The position numbers and the translations under genes are program-made. Under the pieces are notes generated by a model. That model was not told the origin of the DNA, did not search any database, and was given only the letters and a program-made list of their open reading frames with translations. From Lachnospiraceae bacterium (GTDB lineage Bacteria; Bacillota; Clostridia; Lachnospirales; Lachnospiraceae), in assembly GCA_024403235.1 (NCBI GenBank), contig JAKSSF010000001.1, positions 62,001 through 126,000 of the forward strand: a stretch of 64,000 nucleotides of DNA, given 5' to 3'. Within the stretch, counting starts at the first letter, position 1. Every line of letters starts with the position of its first letter. Positions 18,402 to 27,857 of the stretch are shown piece by piece.

Positions 18402-18571
18402 CATGGTTGATTTTGTAGGAGTAGAGTGCTGTCTATGAGACGCTTACGTATTTGGCACCAGGGTTGCGAGCCACTAACTCTGCCAACTTTATATTGCAAC
18501 TCTGCCATAAATACATTTCCCCTTGTCTGGATGATGAATAATCATCTTCACCAAGGGATTCTTCTTCTCAC

Positions 18572-20449
18572 TTACAATATATTCTTCGGTTTGCTCATTC
18601 TACCGGTCCAACCCATACTTCTGGCCCATTCTTTACTTCCTTCCGGATCATCGTAAGGACCGTTGTTTTCCTTGCCGTGGATACCTTTGAGGAATTCGCA
18701 GTAACCGTGCACGCCGCCAACGTCATCCATTACAGGAAGGCCATCTGCTTCTACACACAGTGGAATACCGTCAAACAGCACTCCGAACACTGTCTTCATA
18801 GATTCGTCACCCAGCTTTTCACCATTACCATCTACGACTCCAGTTAACTGCTCATCCTCATACACCATATGATATTCATCGCTCACGGTGATTTTCACCT
18901 TCCAGTCATCACCGTAGTCGTATTCATAAAGCAACGACTCTGCAAGCGGAGGAACTTCCGGCTGTGTTCTCTTCATCAGCTTATCCATACTATCCTGATA
19001 TTCCTTTTTGAGTTTCTCGACCTCATCACTATAGGCCAGAACAGCTACAGAGTCTACCTTCTTTCTGTTCCTGCTTCTTGCAAGCCGCGCCTCAGCTCTC
19101 CCAATTTGATATACCATCCTATCTATGCGCATCAGTTCTTCCCAGTCAAAAATATAGGTAGACGCAGATTTAATAGCCAAATTTTTCGCATATTCTAAGC
19201 TGCCCTGTAAATCAAGGATATCACCCTCTGGGGATTCATATTCGCCGAGCGGTCTGAGCACCTGATCAATTCCTATTCTTTCAATAAGCTCTCCCATGCT
19301 GCATTCGAAGTAATGATACATTTCATCGTAAGTAGCATCTTCGATCTTTACGAACCTCGGCTCGGTCTTTCCCTCCATATACTCCGCAAAGGAAGGAGCA
19401 ATTCTCAGCCTCTTATTATGATCCACAAAATCCTGCATATGATGCTGCGCTATAAGATACAGCTCGAGGGATCCGTCGTATCGATACGGCGGAGTGTATT
19501 TTTTTCTCAGCCATGACTTGAAGCTCTCACCTTCCTCATAATCATCATCCCAATAAATATCATCCATAGCTTCCTCACCATCTCCGTAAGGGAAACGGAA
19601 GTAAATGCCACAGTGCTGGCAATAATTGAGAAAACGGTTTTTGATGAGGGATTCCATTGTTTCCTGCGGGAATTCATAGTGGTGGAGATGGCTATTCTCC
19701 CAACCAAAGCATTTCTGAATTGCATAATGGAGTGCATGGAGTGTCATCTTGGACGACACAAGCACATCTCTGCTAATACCATTCTTCACCTTTCCCCATT
19801 TCTTTAATACATCCATATCAGCATGCTCTGTGTCTAACTCCAGATGGAGCTTGTACACCTTATAGCTGTTATCTACCATTATATTGTTTCCTTTCGTAAT
19901 TGTTGTTGATGCGGTTGAGGCGGTTGGCACAGTCGGTGCCTCGTCCTGGCTACTCTTGTTCGGAGCTTTATCCTGGTTGCTCTTATCAACCTTATCAACC
20001 TTATGCACCTGGTTCATGGCAGCTCGGGCTTGCCTTGCTCTATAGTTTTCCGATCGAATCGCATCATTGGACCGCTCTTCTCTTCCCTGAACACGCTTGC
20101 CATAAGGAAGATATGTGGACAGCGTGCCGGTTGAAATGCCAAGCTCCTCTGCTGCCTGCTTGATTGTCATTCCACGGTTAATCAGTTCCAGAGCCTGGTC
20201 TGTGATTTCAGATTGCATCGCACCCATTGTGATCAGGATCTTCCGCACCTTGGATCTGGACAGTTCGGTCTTTATCGCAGTGTCCCGGATGGATTCCTTT
20301 TCCTGATATATAGCCACAACTCTCTCAAAAAGCTCTAGGTCCTCATCGGTCAGGTAGTCGTTGTTACTCAGGTAGTCGCTAGTTGTAACATCGTTGTCTG
20401 TATAATCGCTGTCTGCATACTGGCTATCTTTGTTTTCATTCTCATCCAT
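18572..20449 (-). CDS. pRiA4b ORF-3 family protein with N-terminal helix-turn-helix region
   Basis: 625 residues. Residues 35-135 contain two helix-turn-helix-like segments (DTAIKTELSRSKVRKILI and TIKQAAEELGISTGTLSTYL). A low-complexity linker (KVDKVDK, Thr/Ala-rich) covers about 145-185. The PRiA4b_ORF3 fold starts near 190 (YKVYKLHLELD), with CFGWENSHLHHYEF near 250, and continues at the C-terminus with YDYGDDWKVKITV, DDVGGVHGYCEFLKG and the final P-x-x-W-x-x-MGW region. The family is widespread on plasmids and islands; function unknown. The HTH part suggests DNA binding. The start is supported by AGGAGG 9 bp upstream. Two direct repeats and a terminator lie just upstream. Confidence 0.8.
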   Translation of the reverse strand: MDENENKDSQYADSDYTDNDVTTSDYLSNNDYLTDEDLELFERVVAIYQEKESIRDTAIKTELSRSKVRKILITMGAMQSEITDQALELINRGMTIKQAAEELGISTGTLSTYLPYGKRVQGREERSNDAIRSENYRARQARAAMNQVHKVDKVDKSNQDKAPNKSSQDEAPTVPTASTASTTITKGNNIMVDNSYKVYKLHLELDTEHADMDVLKKWGKVKNGISRDVLVSSKMTLHALHYAIQKCFGWENSHLHHYEFPQETMESLIKNRFLNYCQHCGIYFRFPYGDGEEAMDDIYWDDDYEEGESFKSWLRKKYTPPYRYDGSLELYLIAQHHMQDFVDHNKRLRIAPSFAEYMEGKTEPRFVKIEDATYDEMYHYFECSMGELIERIGIDQVLRPLGEYESPEGDILDLQGSLEYAKNLAIKSASTYIFDWEELMRIDRMVYQIGRAEARLARSRNRKKVDSVAVLAYSDEVEKLKKEYQDSMDKLMKRTQPEVPPLAESLLYEYDYGDDWKVKITVSDEYHMVYEDEQLTGVVDGNGEKLGDESMKTVFGVLFDGIPLCVEADGLPVMDDVGGVHGYCEFLKGIHGKENNGPYDDPEGSKEWARSMGWTGRMSKPKNIL

Positions 20450-20492
20450 TCTTGCATCCTCCTCTCAACTGTGTTATTCTATCAATATCAAA

Positions 20493-20573
20493 TATCTACG
20501 TAGCAGTTCGACATAATCATTCTACCACGGGCATAGAATAAACACAATATATACGTGTCAGTTCGACATAGTA
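20493..20573. repeat. Pair of direct repeats upstream of the pRiA4b gene (possible operator)
   Basis: TATCTACGTAGCAGTTCGACAT at 20493 and TATATACGTGTCAGTTCGACAT at 20548, 55 bp apart, sharing an exact CAGTTCGACATA core (20504-20515 and 20559-20570). They lie 40-125 bp upstream of the ATG. Confidence 0.6.
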
Positions 20574-20585
20574 GCTAAAAAATGT

Positions 20586-20634
20586 ACCTCCTGCAGCTGA
20601 TCATTCACTTGATCGAGTCCACAGGAGGTTTTTT
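20586..20634 (+). terminator. Rho-independent terminator (possibly bidirectional)
   Basis: ACCTCCTG at 20586-20593 pairs with CAGGAGGT at 20622-20629, followed by TTTTTT; the other side carries an A-run. An inner GATCA/TGATC pair extends the structure. It separates the capsule operon from the pRiA4b gene. Confidence 0.75.
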
Positions 20635-20693
20635 CGTTATTTGCGTGGTCATATTCACACGCTACTCTTCCAGAGTTTCGCTACATAACTGGC

Positions 20694-20773
20694 CTAGCTT
20701 ATCTCTCGAGCCCCTCCCCGTAGCTTCCATCCGAGGTAATACACTAATCCACCAATAAAAGAGCCTTGGGGGA
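20694..20773 (-). pseudogene. C-terminal VanZ fragment
   Basis: About 25 codons ending at the TAG at 20694 read GSFIGGLVYYLGWKLRG, matching the last membrane segment of VanZ-family proteins, and paralogous to GGFIGGLIYWPGYR at the end of the adjacent broken VanZ gene. It is a leftover of a second VanZ gene, probably from recombination. Confidence 0.6.
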
Positions 20774-20774
20774 T

Positions 20775-21382
20775 TCACTTCTTATGCTTGTTATGTTTTG
20801 TTATGTTATGTTTTTGGATTCGGTAACCGGGCCAGTAGATAAGGCCTCCAATGAAACCACCTAAAGTATTATAGAACAAGTCTGACAACTGCCATGTTCC
20901 TAGACGTAGGAATAATTGCAACATTTCGATAGTGAAGCTGAAAATGAATACAATCTTGGTAGATTGCCAGAGAACTCTGGTTAAGCATACTTCTTCTCCA
21001 ATTATACGTTCCCTGTATGTCCAAAGTAAAAGGATAGTGAACGGGATAAACAGGGCGAGGTTCTCCGGAACTTCCGTTGTTAATTTACCTTCTGAATCAT
21101 ACAAGCTCCATCCTCCTAACACTTTTGAAAGAGGATTGACCCACATGGAACGTAATAAAAGCGTTCTGAAAAGCACTATAACGGAGTACAGAACCAGCAA
21201 AAACATCTTACGAAATAGTAATTCATTTTTAAACCAATTAATTTATTGAAGTGCCACTTCTCTTAAAGAGTTGTATTGTTTCCAAACGAACATAAAGCAT
21301 ATTGACAGCAACAAGGCATACCAAAACGGCTGATACAACGATAGAAGAATATCCGTTACTATATTAATTCTACTATTTTCAT
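20775..21382 (-). pseudogene. VanZ-family membrane protein, broken by a frameshift and a TAA
   Basis: The natural start is the ATG at 21382 after a very strong AAGGGGGGAT site, but that frame stops after seven codons. The VanZ sequence continues in another frame (TDILLSLYQPFWYALLL) up to a TAA at 21243. The same frame then resumes as INWFKNELLFRK and the main VanZ domain (FRTLLLRSMWVNPLS, PENLALFIPFTILL, EMLQLFLRLG, DLFYNTLGGFIGG). Total length (608 bp, one base short of a whole number of codons) fits a single-base deletion. VanZ-family membrane proteins occur in surface polysaccharide and resistance loci. It is the last gene of the capsule operon. Confidence 0.75.
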
Positions 21383-21467
21383 TATATCCCCCCTTAATGT
21401 TATTCAATGTGATTATGACGTTGTTTGCATCATTATTACACAATCTTACTCATAAAGCCTTTATGGG

Positions 21468-22865
21468 TTACCGTCTTATAACCGAGCAGAGTTTTTTATT
21501 TATTTTTTTCACAAAAGCGTTGTTTATTATCAAGAACATAATTGTAGCAAATACAAAATTCATTGCTGCCACGTAAACATTATTGATATAACACATTCCA
21601 AACATATATATGTAATAAATAATGTGAGCTATAGTTTTTTTGCTTATAGAAAAGCTTATTTCTCTTCTCAAACGTACATATCTCAAATAACAAACCGTAA
21701 AATTCGCTACTATTGTTGAAATGGCTGCCGCATAAAGACCTATATACTTAATCAGCGCCAAATCTATCACAATATTTGTAATTGCACCACTGACTGTCGT
21801 CAGTCCATTCTCAGTTGTTTTCTTCAGGCTGATTTGAATACCACCAAAATATTGAGATAACGAACTAAATATAGCTGAGGATATAAGTATTGGACTATAC
21901 AGCATTCCCTCTATATATCTAAAATTAAATATGTAATTAAATAGAAAGAAGTTTATTGCCAATAAACCTCCACACAAAGAAATAATTATCGAAATAGTAG
22001 AATTATACACTTGATTATAATAAGTATCCCTTGTATCTGAGTCCACCAGTTCAACAGCTGTCTCTTGCCATGAAATACTAAAAACATTAAAGACTGATGC
22101 ACAAAGATTCGGAATTTTATATGCTATTGCATAAATGCCATTAGCTGCTGCACCAAGAAAAATATTAATGAACGTTCTATCTGATACACCAATTATCCAC
22201 CATGATATATTATTAGGTACTAGAGGTAGTGCGTAACCAACCATCTTTTTAATAATCGAAATTTTAATTGATCTAAGATCGATAAAACTTAGATATTTTG
22301 TTGATAATATCAAGAAAAAACAACCCAGATAATATCCACAGGCATATCCATAAACCATGCCAAGAAGGCCTAGCTTTCGAAATAACACGAATACTGTAAC
22401 AAACACAGCAATACCAATTGTCGATATTACACTTGAAAATGAATAAGCTGTTAACTGCTTAGTAGCTCTTGCAAATCCCTGCAAATGATTGTTAAGCAAC
22501 TCTGATATAAACAAGAACACAAACGGGACTGCCATAACCCAATGAGTTGTCTGACGAATTATAAGCAATGCGATAACTACAATTACTGTGTTTATAACAT
22601 TGATTAAAAGTCCTGAGCTTACTATTGGTTTACGCTCGCTGTCGGTATCTTTTTCTATAGCAAACCTAAAAATAGCATCTGAAGATGACAAAGATACAAA
22701 TGGTATAAGCAGTGACACATATGTCGCTAGCAGATCGAAGGTTCCATAGTCTTCCGTTGAAAGCCAAGCACTAAACAGCGGAATCATTAACAGATTAATT
22801 CCTTTTGTTAACATAGTACCGACCGACAGCATTATAGTATTCCTTGCCAGATTTGTCTTTTGCAC
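21468..22865 (-). CDS. Wzx-type polysaccharide flippase
   Basis: 465 residues with about 12-14 membrane segments evenly spread, starting with NTIMLSVGTMLTKGINLLMIPLFSAWL, the usual N-terminus of the oligosaccharide flippase (MATE/MVF superfamily). A later YALPLVPNNISWWIIGVSDR segment is also typical. It would move the lipid-linked repeat unit made by the operon's glycosyltransferases to the outer membrane face, where the Wzy at 25004-26206 polymerises it. It begins 3 bp after the stop of the preceding gene. Confidence 0.85.
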   Translation of the reverse strand: MQKTNLARNTIMLSVGTMLTKGINLLMIPLFSAWLSTEDYGTFDLLATYVSLLIPFVSLSSSDAIFRFAIEKDTDSERKPIVSSGLLINVINTVIVVIALLIIRQTTHWVMAVPFVFLFISELLNNHLQGFARATKQLTAYSFSSVISTIGIAVFVTVFVLFRKLGLLGMVYGYACGYYLGCFFLILSTKYLSFIDLRSIKISIIKKMVGYALPLVPNNISWWIIGVSDRTFINIFLGAAANGIYAIAYKIPNLCASVFNVFSISWQETAVELVDSDTRDTYYNQVYNSTISIIISLCGGLLAINFFLFNYIFNFRYIEGMLYSPILISSAIFSSLSQYFGGIQISLKKTTENGLTTVSGAITNIVIDLALIKYIGLYAAAISTIVANFTVCYLRYVRLRREISFSISKKTIAHIIYYIYMFGMCYINNVYVAAMNFVFATIMFLIINNAFVKKINKKLCSVIRR

Positions 22866-22868
22866 AGA

Positions 22869-23972
22869 TCACACCTCCCTTTTTTCTAGATATCTAGTTA
22901 GTTCATAAATTCTAGCTGACAGAGTTTCTGGATCCGCAGTATTTCTATACATCCCTTTTTTATCTGGATCATAAAAATACTGAAGTATAGTTTCGTACAA
23001 ATACGCTTCCGTTTCTTGTGAGACTTCTTTCAGTAAAGTATATGCAACATACCCATACTCATACCCTGGAGAATTGTAAGGAAATCCATATTTATTAATT
23101 CCCTTCGAAATCAATCTTTTTATATTGCGCTTATTAACAGCGTATTTGACGGCTTTTTTTATTCTTTTATCTCTAAATATTTCCTTAGCAGAATATCTTT
23201 CATAAAGCACTGCCAGCCCATACAAATCAAACAACTGATATCCCCTTTGCAATTCATTTTGGCTAGCCAGTTGCTTACCGACAGAAAAATCACATAATAC
23301 ACCCTTGATGTACTTTTTTAAATATCCACCTTTTGAATAGTCATAATTCACTTGATGATACAACAAACCACTAGGTTGTACTATCAAATTTTTTTTATAG
23401 TTGTCCAAAAACAAGTTAATATCGTTATCTATATCAGCATCATATCTATAATCACATATCAAAGACCCTGCAGCTGCAAACCACAATTGATGGTTATATA
23501 CATAGTCAATTGAGACTATCTTATTATCTACATCTACAATCTTCCATAGCTTTAACTTCTCGTCAAATACCTCCAATTTGAACAGAGCTTTAGCTTTAAT
23601 ATAATATTTATCATCGTGTAAGATTTTTGCAGCTTCAATTAGACCCTCAATAATCCATGCCGGCCCAATAATGCCATTAGTATAGTCCGAAAGTTTATTA
23701 TCTCGATATATGACGGTTCCATTTTCACTGTAGTTATCACTTTTTAATAGATAATCCGCTAATATTTGTACCATTTCCTTATACAACTCATTAGCTGTTT
23801 TTCTATACAAATAAGAATATGTGCATATCCAATGAGCTGAATTTCTCAATGGTCGTTCAGTGTCATTATACGGGCCATTATGTCCCGGAGCAACACAGCC
23901 ATTACTTTTTATATATTGAATTTTGTTATTTGCCATATCTAAAATGACATTTTCAATCTCTACTTTATTCAT
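22869..23972 (-). CDS. Alpha-helical-toroid-like protein of the capsule operon (function unknown)
   Basis: 367 residues, soluble, no signal peptide. Regularly spaced amphipathic helices with aromatic motifs (NSAHWICTYSYLYRKT, GIIGPAWIIEGLIEAAKIL, YVYNHQLWFAAAGSLIC, YQLFDLYGLAVLYER, SPGYEYGYVAYTLL) look like an (alpha/alpha) barrel, as in GH88/GH105 hydrolases and uronyl epimerases. This is a shape-based guess, and I did not recognise a family or catalytic residues. Its start overlaps the end of the broken capsular glycosyltransferase by 8 bp. A role in modifying or trimming the repeat unit is possible. Confidence 0.45.
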   Translation of the reverse strand: MNKVEIENVILDMANNKIQYIKSNGCVAPGHNGPYNDTERPLRNSAHWICTYSYLYRKTANELYKEMVQILADYLLKSDNYSENGTVIYRDNKLSDYTNGIIGPAWIIEGLIEAAKILHDDKYYIKAKALFKLEVFDEKLKLWKIVDVDNKIVSIDYVYNHQLWFAAAGSLICDYRYDADIDNDINLFLDNYKKNLIVQPSGLLYHQVNYDYSKGGYLKKYIKGVLCDFSVGKQLASQNELQRGYQLFDLYGLAVLYERYSAKEIFRDKRIKKAVKYAVNKRNIKRLISKGINKYGFPYNSPGYEYGYVAYTLLKEVSQETEAYLYETILQYFYDPDKKGMYRNTADPETLSARIYELTRYLEKREV

Positions 23973-24909
23973 GTTCCTTTATAATCCTGCCATAATATGT
24001 AGTGTTACCGGTATGAGTTTTTTCTTTCCACGGTAATCGATAACTGAGTTTAAATAAACTTGTGTTTTTAACAAATGATTGATACACAACTTCATCAAAT
24101 GCTTCATTCATTTTAGGCCACAATTGTTGAACAGAAGTATTATTATATGGCACATTATCTAAATCTGTTTTTACAATTGAACAATTCCTATACAGGTACT
24201 CTATACCCAAATCTATCAAGAAAAAATCAATTAAAACATTGTGTTCTGACCAATACTTATCAAAAAATTCTGACATTAAATAAAATAGTAAATTATCGTT
24301 GCTGCCACCTATTGCAAAGCCAGTCCATTTTCCTTTAGAAATAGAAGTTATTCCGTCATTTGGTCGTTTTATTGTCCATAATTATCCACATCTAATTTCT
24401 TCAAAGGTTCCAGCAGCAAACATCGTTGCATCGAACCACGTCCCCCCCCATTTTGTTAATAATTTAAAACGTACAATATCTGATAAGTGGGTAAGTGAAA
24501 TCAAGCCTTTATCAACTTTCTCAAGTATTTCTAGTGGCATATCGATATATTCATGCATATTATCTTTATTGACATACACTATTTCTGTTGATGGACTCTT
24601 ATACTTTTTAATGCTCTCATTACACATCCGCAAAGTCGGATTTTCATTCATATTGCCTTGATACCAAAATACCCAAATGCAATCTCGTCTATATACTTTT
24701 CTTTCTATTGTCTTCCATTCTTCTTCTTTTTCTGCAAAGAAGACAGCATAATCCTTAGTTAGACGGGATAATTTTATTTCGTTTATTTTATCTTGTATAG
24801 CTTGATTATTATTGCTGTTAAATTTCAATTGAAACTGTTTCAGAAATATACGTGAAGTAAATATTACCCCAAATTCTTTCATATAAATCATTCTTTGTTT
24901 AATATTCAT
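23965..24909 (-). pseudogene. Capsular polysaccharide synthesis glycosyltransferase (Caps_synth/GT32-like), broken by TAA at codon 176
   Basis: The 315-codon frame starts at an ATG at 24909 after AGGAGGCATTAAG. It holds IWVFWYQGNMNENP near residue 75, HLSDIVRFKLLTKWGGTWFDATM near 145 (the sugar-nucleotide D-x-D-like site), then a TAA at 24382-24384 between EEIRCG and LWTIKRPNDG. After the stop the frame continues with the rest of the domain (WTGFAIGGSNDNLLFYLM, DFFLIDLGIEYLY) to the natural end. The first half would keep the nucleotide-binding site but lose half the fold. One glycosyl transfer of the repeat unit is therefore probably lost, so the strain may make a changed polymer or none. Confidence 0.8.
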
Positions 24910-25003
24910 ATCTTAATGCCTCCTATGATCTTGTCAGAACAATTTTATGAACTAACAAGCAATAAATCTTTCAAGCATTTAGGTCTCTTTTTCTCTAATT
25001 CAC

Positions 25004-26206
25004 TCAACTAGTTTTAAGTACTGAAATATTATAGTTATGTGAAATATTGTACGACACGATTAACATAAGGAAAAAGGCGCTATCATAATGAGCCTCTACT
25101 AATCCCATCATTAGTACAACCAAAAACCACAGCTTTATAATTTGACTCGGCCTATTAGCTTCGCCCTTTTCTACTTGCCTATTAATAATTAGTATTATGA
25201 TTGAAACGCAAGCCATGAGAACAGCTCCACCTAAGAATAGGATCCACAGATAGAAACTATGTGTAGAGCCGCCCCACCCCACTTGTCCTGCGATATTTAC
25301 TAATTGGGAATTTATCACATCGGGCAATTCATATCCATATCCAATAATCGGACTCTTCTCAATATATGCTAACGAATTAGCCCATATCAAAGTTCTTGAA
25401 CTTAGTGTTAAATCTTTGTGGAATACCTCAACAAAAAAATGACCTACCGATAATAATAGTGTTCCTGCTATAATGCTGAAACTAATACCTGCAAATACGC
25501 AAAATGATACATATATCTTAGGAAATAATATTTTTTTAATAAACATTTTCTCTTTTCCAAAATGAATCACAATCATTCCTAAAACAAAAACAGATAAACT
25601 TATTACACTAGTTGCAGAAAAAGTAATAAGCGCAGATATCAAAACAATTACACAAAGCAGATAATACTTCTTTTCTCTTTTATTATCTTCTGAAGAAAGT
25701 GCCATCATAGCTATTGCAGGAAGCTGAATATTTATATGGGTATTATCATATCCGAGGAAATAGTTTCTCGAATACGCTCCTGCAGAATACATTCCTTCTG
25801 GAAATAACAACACTGTAATAAAATTAACTAACACTAGTGCCATGAGTACATTAGCATAATTCCTTACAAAGGATTTTCCCTTCCGGGAAATACTTCGGTC
25901 AATAAATGCCCATACCCCAATCTGTTGGATCATCATAATCATAAATCTATGCGACTCACCGTAAGGATTACTAGCTGTCGCAATGTACTCTACAACAAGA
26001 GCAATGACAATCATCCAAAATACTGGGGAATATGCCCGCTGCTGTTCTCGTAAAATAAAGTACAACGCATAAAAAAATAACGCGTATTGAACAAGAGCCA
26101 TGATCCATCCAAATATTTTAAAATTGCTATACAAATATGTTGGCATGTTGATTATCAAAGCAACAACTGTCCAATATAAAGTACTCTTTTTTATCGAGAA
26201 ATTCAC
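25004..26206 (-). CDS. O-antigen ligase/Wzy-type polymerase
   Basis: 400 residues with about ten membrane segments. The large extracytoplasmic loop near residues 265-310 holds SSRTLIWANSLAYIEKSPIIGYGYELP, the hallmark of the Wzy_C/O-antigen ligase superfamily (R-x-x-x-W followed by P-x-x-G-x-G), and THSFYLWILFLGG follows. It would polymerise lipid-linked repeat units outside the membrane. The end of the upstream GT2 gene overlaps its start by 4 bp, so the two are translationally coupled. Confidence 0.85.
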   Translation of the reverse strand: MNFSIKKSTLYWTVVALIINMPTYLYSNFKIFGWIMALVQYALFFYALYFILREQQRAYSPVFWMIVIALVVEYIATASNPYGESHRFMIMMIQQIGVWAFIDRSISRKGKSFVRNYANVLMALVLVNFITVLLFPEGMYSAGAYSRNYFLGYDNTHINIQLPAIAMMALSSEDNKREKKYYLLCVIVLISALITFSATSVISLSVFVLGMIVIHFGKEKMFIKKILFPKIYVSFCVFAGISFSIIAGTLLLSVGHFFVEVFHKDLTLSSRTLIWANSLAYIEKSPIIGYGYELPDVINSQLVNIAGQVGWGGSTHSFYLWILFLGGAVLMACVSIIILIINRQVEKGEANRPSQIIKLWFLVVLMMGLVEAHYDSAFFLMLIVSYNISHNYNISVLKTS

Positions 26207-27171
26207 TTCTTTTTTCCCCCCATAATTAACGGATATATGTTGCTACAATATACTCCTTTAATTCTCTTCTTTATTCCATAGTTTCTAAGTTCTTTAGTTA
26301 TTTCAGAGAGGTTAACTACACGAGTAAGGTCAATCTTTTCTATGTTATATTTAAAAAAATCAAAAATGATTCTTTTCAATTTCGTATCGTCGATGTTCTC
26401 CAATTTTTCCATCTGGAAATAATAGTGTTTAAACTCTATTGTTGAAATATACTTGTCATATTTATCATATTCATTCTGCTGGAAATAATGCTTTTTTACA
26501 TATTTAAAAGATTCAACAATATCAAATATTTTGAACGAAACACTGTTACTTATACTAGTTGGAACATAACGCCAACCATATATATATTCATTGATTGTCA
26601 CGACTTTTTGACAATGTAGCATAGCATTTAGGAAATAATTTAAATCTTGTCCTATGCGGACGTTCGCCCACAACAAATTATTATTAACAATCAAGTCTCG
26701 CTTATATAATTTGTTTGATGGGTTTGGAATTGTTCCTATCATTGTCCATTTCTCTTCTCTTGAATATGTTTCCATTCCAGTAAACATATCTATTTTTGCA
26801 ATTTCTCCCCCATCTTGAGAAATTGTAAGGTAATTCCCAATGCCAATATCAGCACCTTCGCTGGAACACAAATTATACAGTTTTTCTACGGCTGCTGGGT
26901 AAACCACATCATCAGAATCAAGAAATAATACATAGTCGCCGCATATACTTTTTAACCCACAATTTCTTGCTATTGGTGCTCCCATATTATCTTGTTTTAT
27001 TACGGTTACAAGGCCTTTTTTCTCATATGAGCTCAACACTTGAAGCGATGCGTCTGAAGAACCGTCGTCAACGACTACAATCTGTTTTTCTATTTTTAAT
27101 GACAATACTGATTCTATGCAATCGCTCAAATACTTCTCAGCATTATAATTTGGAATGACTACACTAATCAC
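26203..27171 (-). CDS. Family 2 glycosyltransferase
   Basis: 322 residues. The GT-A fold is clear at the N-terminus: SVVIPNYNAEKYLSDCIESVL, VVVDDGSSD near residue 35, and the metal-binding FLDSDDVV near residue 80. The C-terminal half is helical and variable, as usual for the family. The enzyme adds a sugar from a nucleotide donor to the lipid-linked repeat unit on the inner membrane face; donor and linkage cannot be read from sequence. Overlaps both neighbours by 4 bp. Confidence 0.85.
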   Translation of the reverse strand: MISVVIPNYNAEKYLSDCIESVLSLKIEKQIVVVDDGSSDASLQVLSSYEKKGLVTVIKQDNMGAPIARNCGLKSICGDYVLFLDSDDVVYPAAVEKLYNLCSSEGADIGIGNYLTISQDGGEIAKIDMFTGMETYSREEKWTMIGTIPNPSNKLYKRDLIVNNNLLWANVRIGQDLNYFLNAMLHCQKVVTINEYIYGWRYVPTSISNSVSFKIFDIVESFKYVKKHYFQQNEYDKYDKYISTIEFKHYYFQMEKLENIDDTKLKRIIFDFFKYNIEKIDLTRVVNLSEITKELRNYGIKKRIKGVYCSNIYPLIMGGKKK

Positions 27172-27857
27172 TTTATTTCCTCTTGTTTTTCCATAAATTC
27201 TTCAATTGTATCGTAACGCTTTTCCATATTTTTAAGTGCAAACGGAATAGCCGACTGCGAAAAATACTTTTTCATATTAGAATCAGATTTTTCAACAAAC
27301 AAAGTTGCATATAATCCAACGTTTTCTAGTCTTGGATACTGTCCATATACTTCCCTATATCTATTAAAGTAACAAGCTGCACTTGTCTCAAAATCTTTGC
27401 TTAGTTTTTCATAATACTGGTCCAATGTGTAAATTTTTCTTGCGGGATTACCTGCATATACGGAATTACTTTCAACCTGCCCGGAAACAACGCTCCCTGC
27501 ACCAATTATCACATTATCACCAATATTGGCACCCATTAGTATTATTGATCCATTTCCAATAAAAACATTATTACCGATAATGGTACACCTTTGTCTGCCA
27601 GGTGCTTTTTTATAATAGTTTGCCAAAACTGAATAGCTCCAGTCGTGAGCTAACACTTTTACACCTTCCGTTATACACACATCATCTCCAATTTTTACAA
27701 AGATCCCCCTTTGAACATCAATGGAGTTCGTTTTCGGTCTCACAAACCATGTACGTTTCCCAATTGTGACTCCATTTTTTCTTAAATAACCTACATAAGC
27801 TTCCGAAGAATGCGTATTTGGAAATATCAATTTATTGATTATTTGTTTCATTCCCAC
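27168..27857 (-). CDS. Hexapeptide-repeat acyltransferase (LbH family)
   Basis: 229 residues. The left-handed beta-helix hexapeptides are seen at about 65-135: GDDVCITEGVKVLAHDWS, IGNNVFIGNGSIILMGANIG, VIIGAGSVVSGQVESNSVYAGNPARKI. The histidine in LAHDWS is in the position used for catalysis in this family. The C-terminal 80 residues are a family-specific helical extension. It probably O-acetylates a sugar of the repeat unit using acetyl-CoA. Its end overlaps the next gene by 4 bp. Confidence 0.8.
   Translation of the reverse strand: MGMKQIINKLIFPNTHSSEAYVGYLRKNGVTIGKRTWFVRPKTNSIDVQRGIFVKIGDDVCITEGVKVLAHDWSYSVLANYYKKAPGRQRCTIIGNNVFIGNGSIILMGANIGDNVIIGAGSVVSGQVESNSVYAGNPARKIYTLDQYYEKLSKDFETSAACYFNRYREVYGQYPRLENVGLYATLFVEKSDSNMKKYFSQSAIPFALKNMEKRYDTIEEFMEKQEEIK

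Larger units (their letters stand above)
17703..18447. mobile_element. Two IS66-type ends joined head to head
   Basis: GTAAGCG at 17703-17709 and CGCTTAC at 18441-18447 are the terminal motif of IS66-type elements, in inverted orientation. Between them are two different IS66 transposase C-terminal fragments pointing outwards, 17845-18117 on the minus strand and 18138-18401 on the plus strand, meeting at a 12-bp palindrome (18111-18144). No 8-bp target duplication is seen at the outer ends. Confidence 0.55.
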
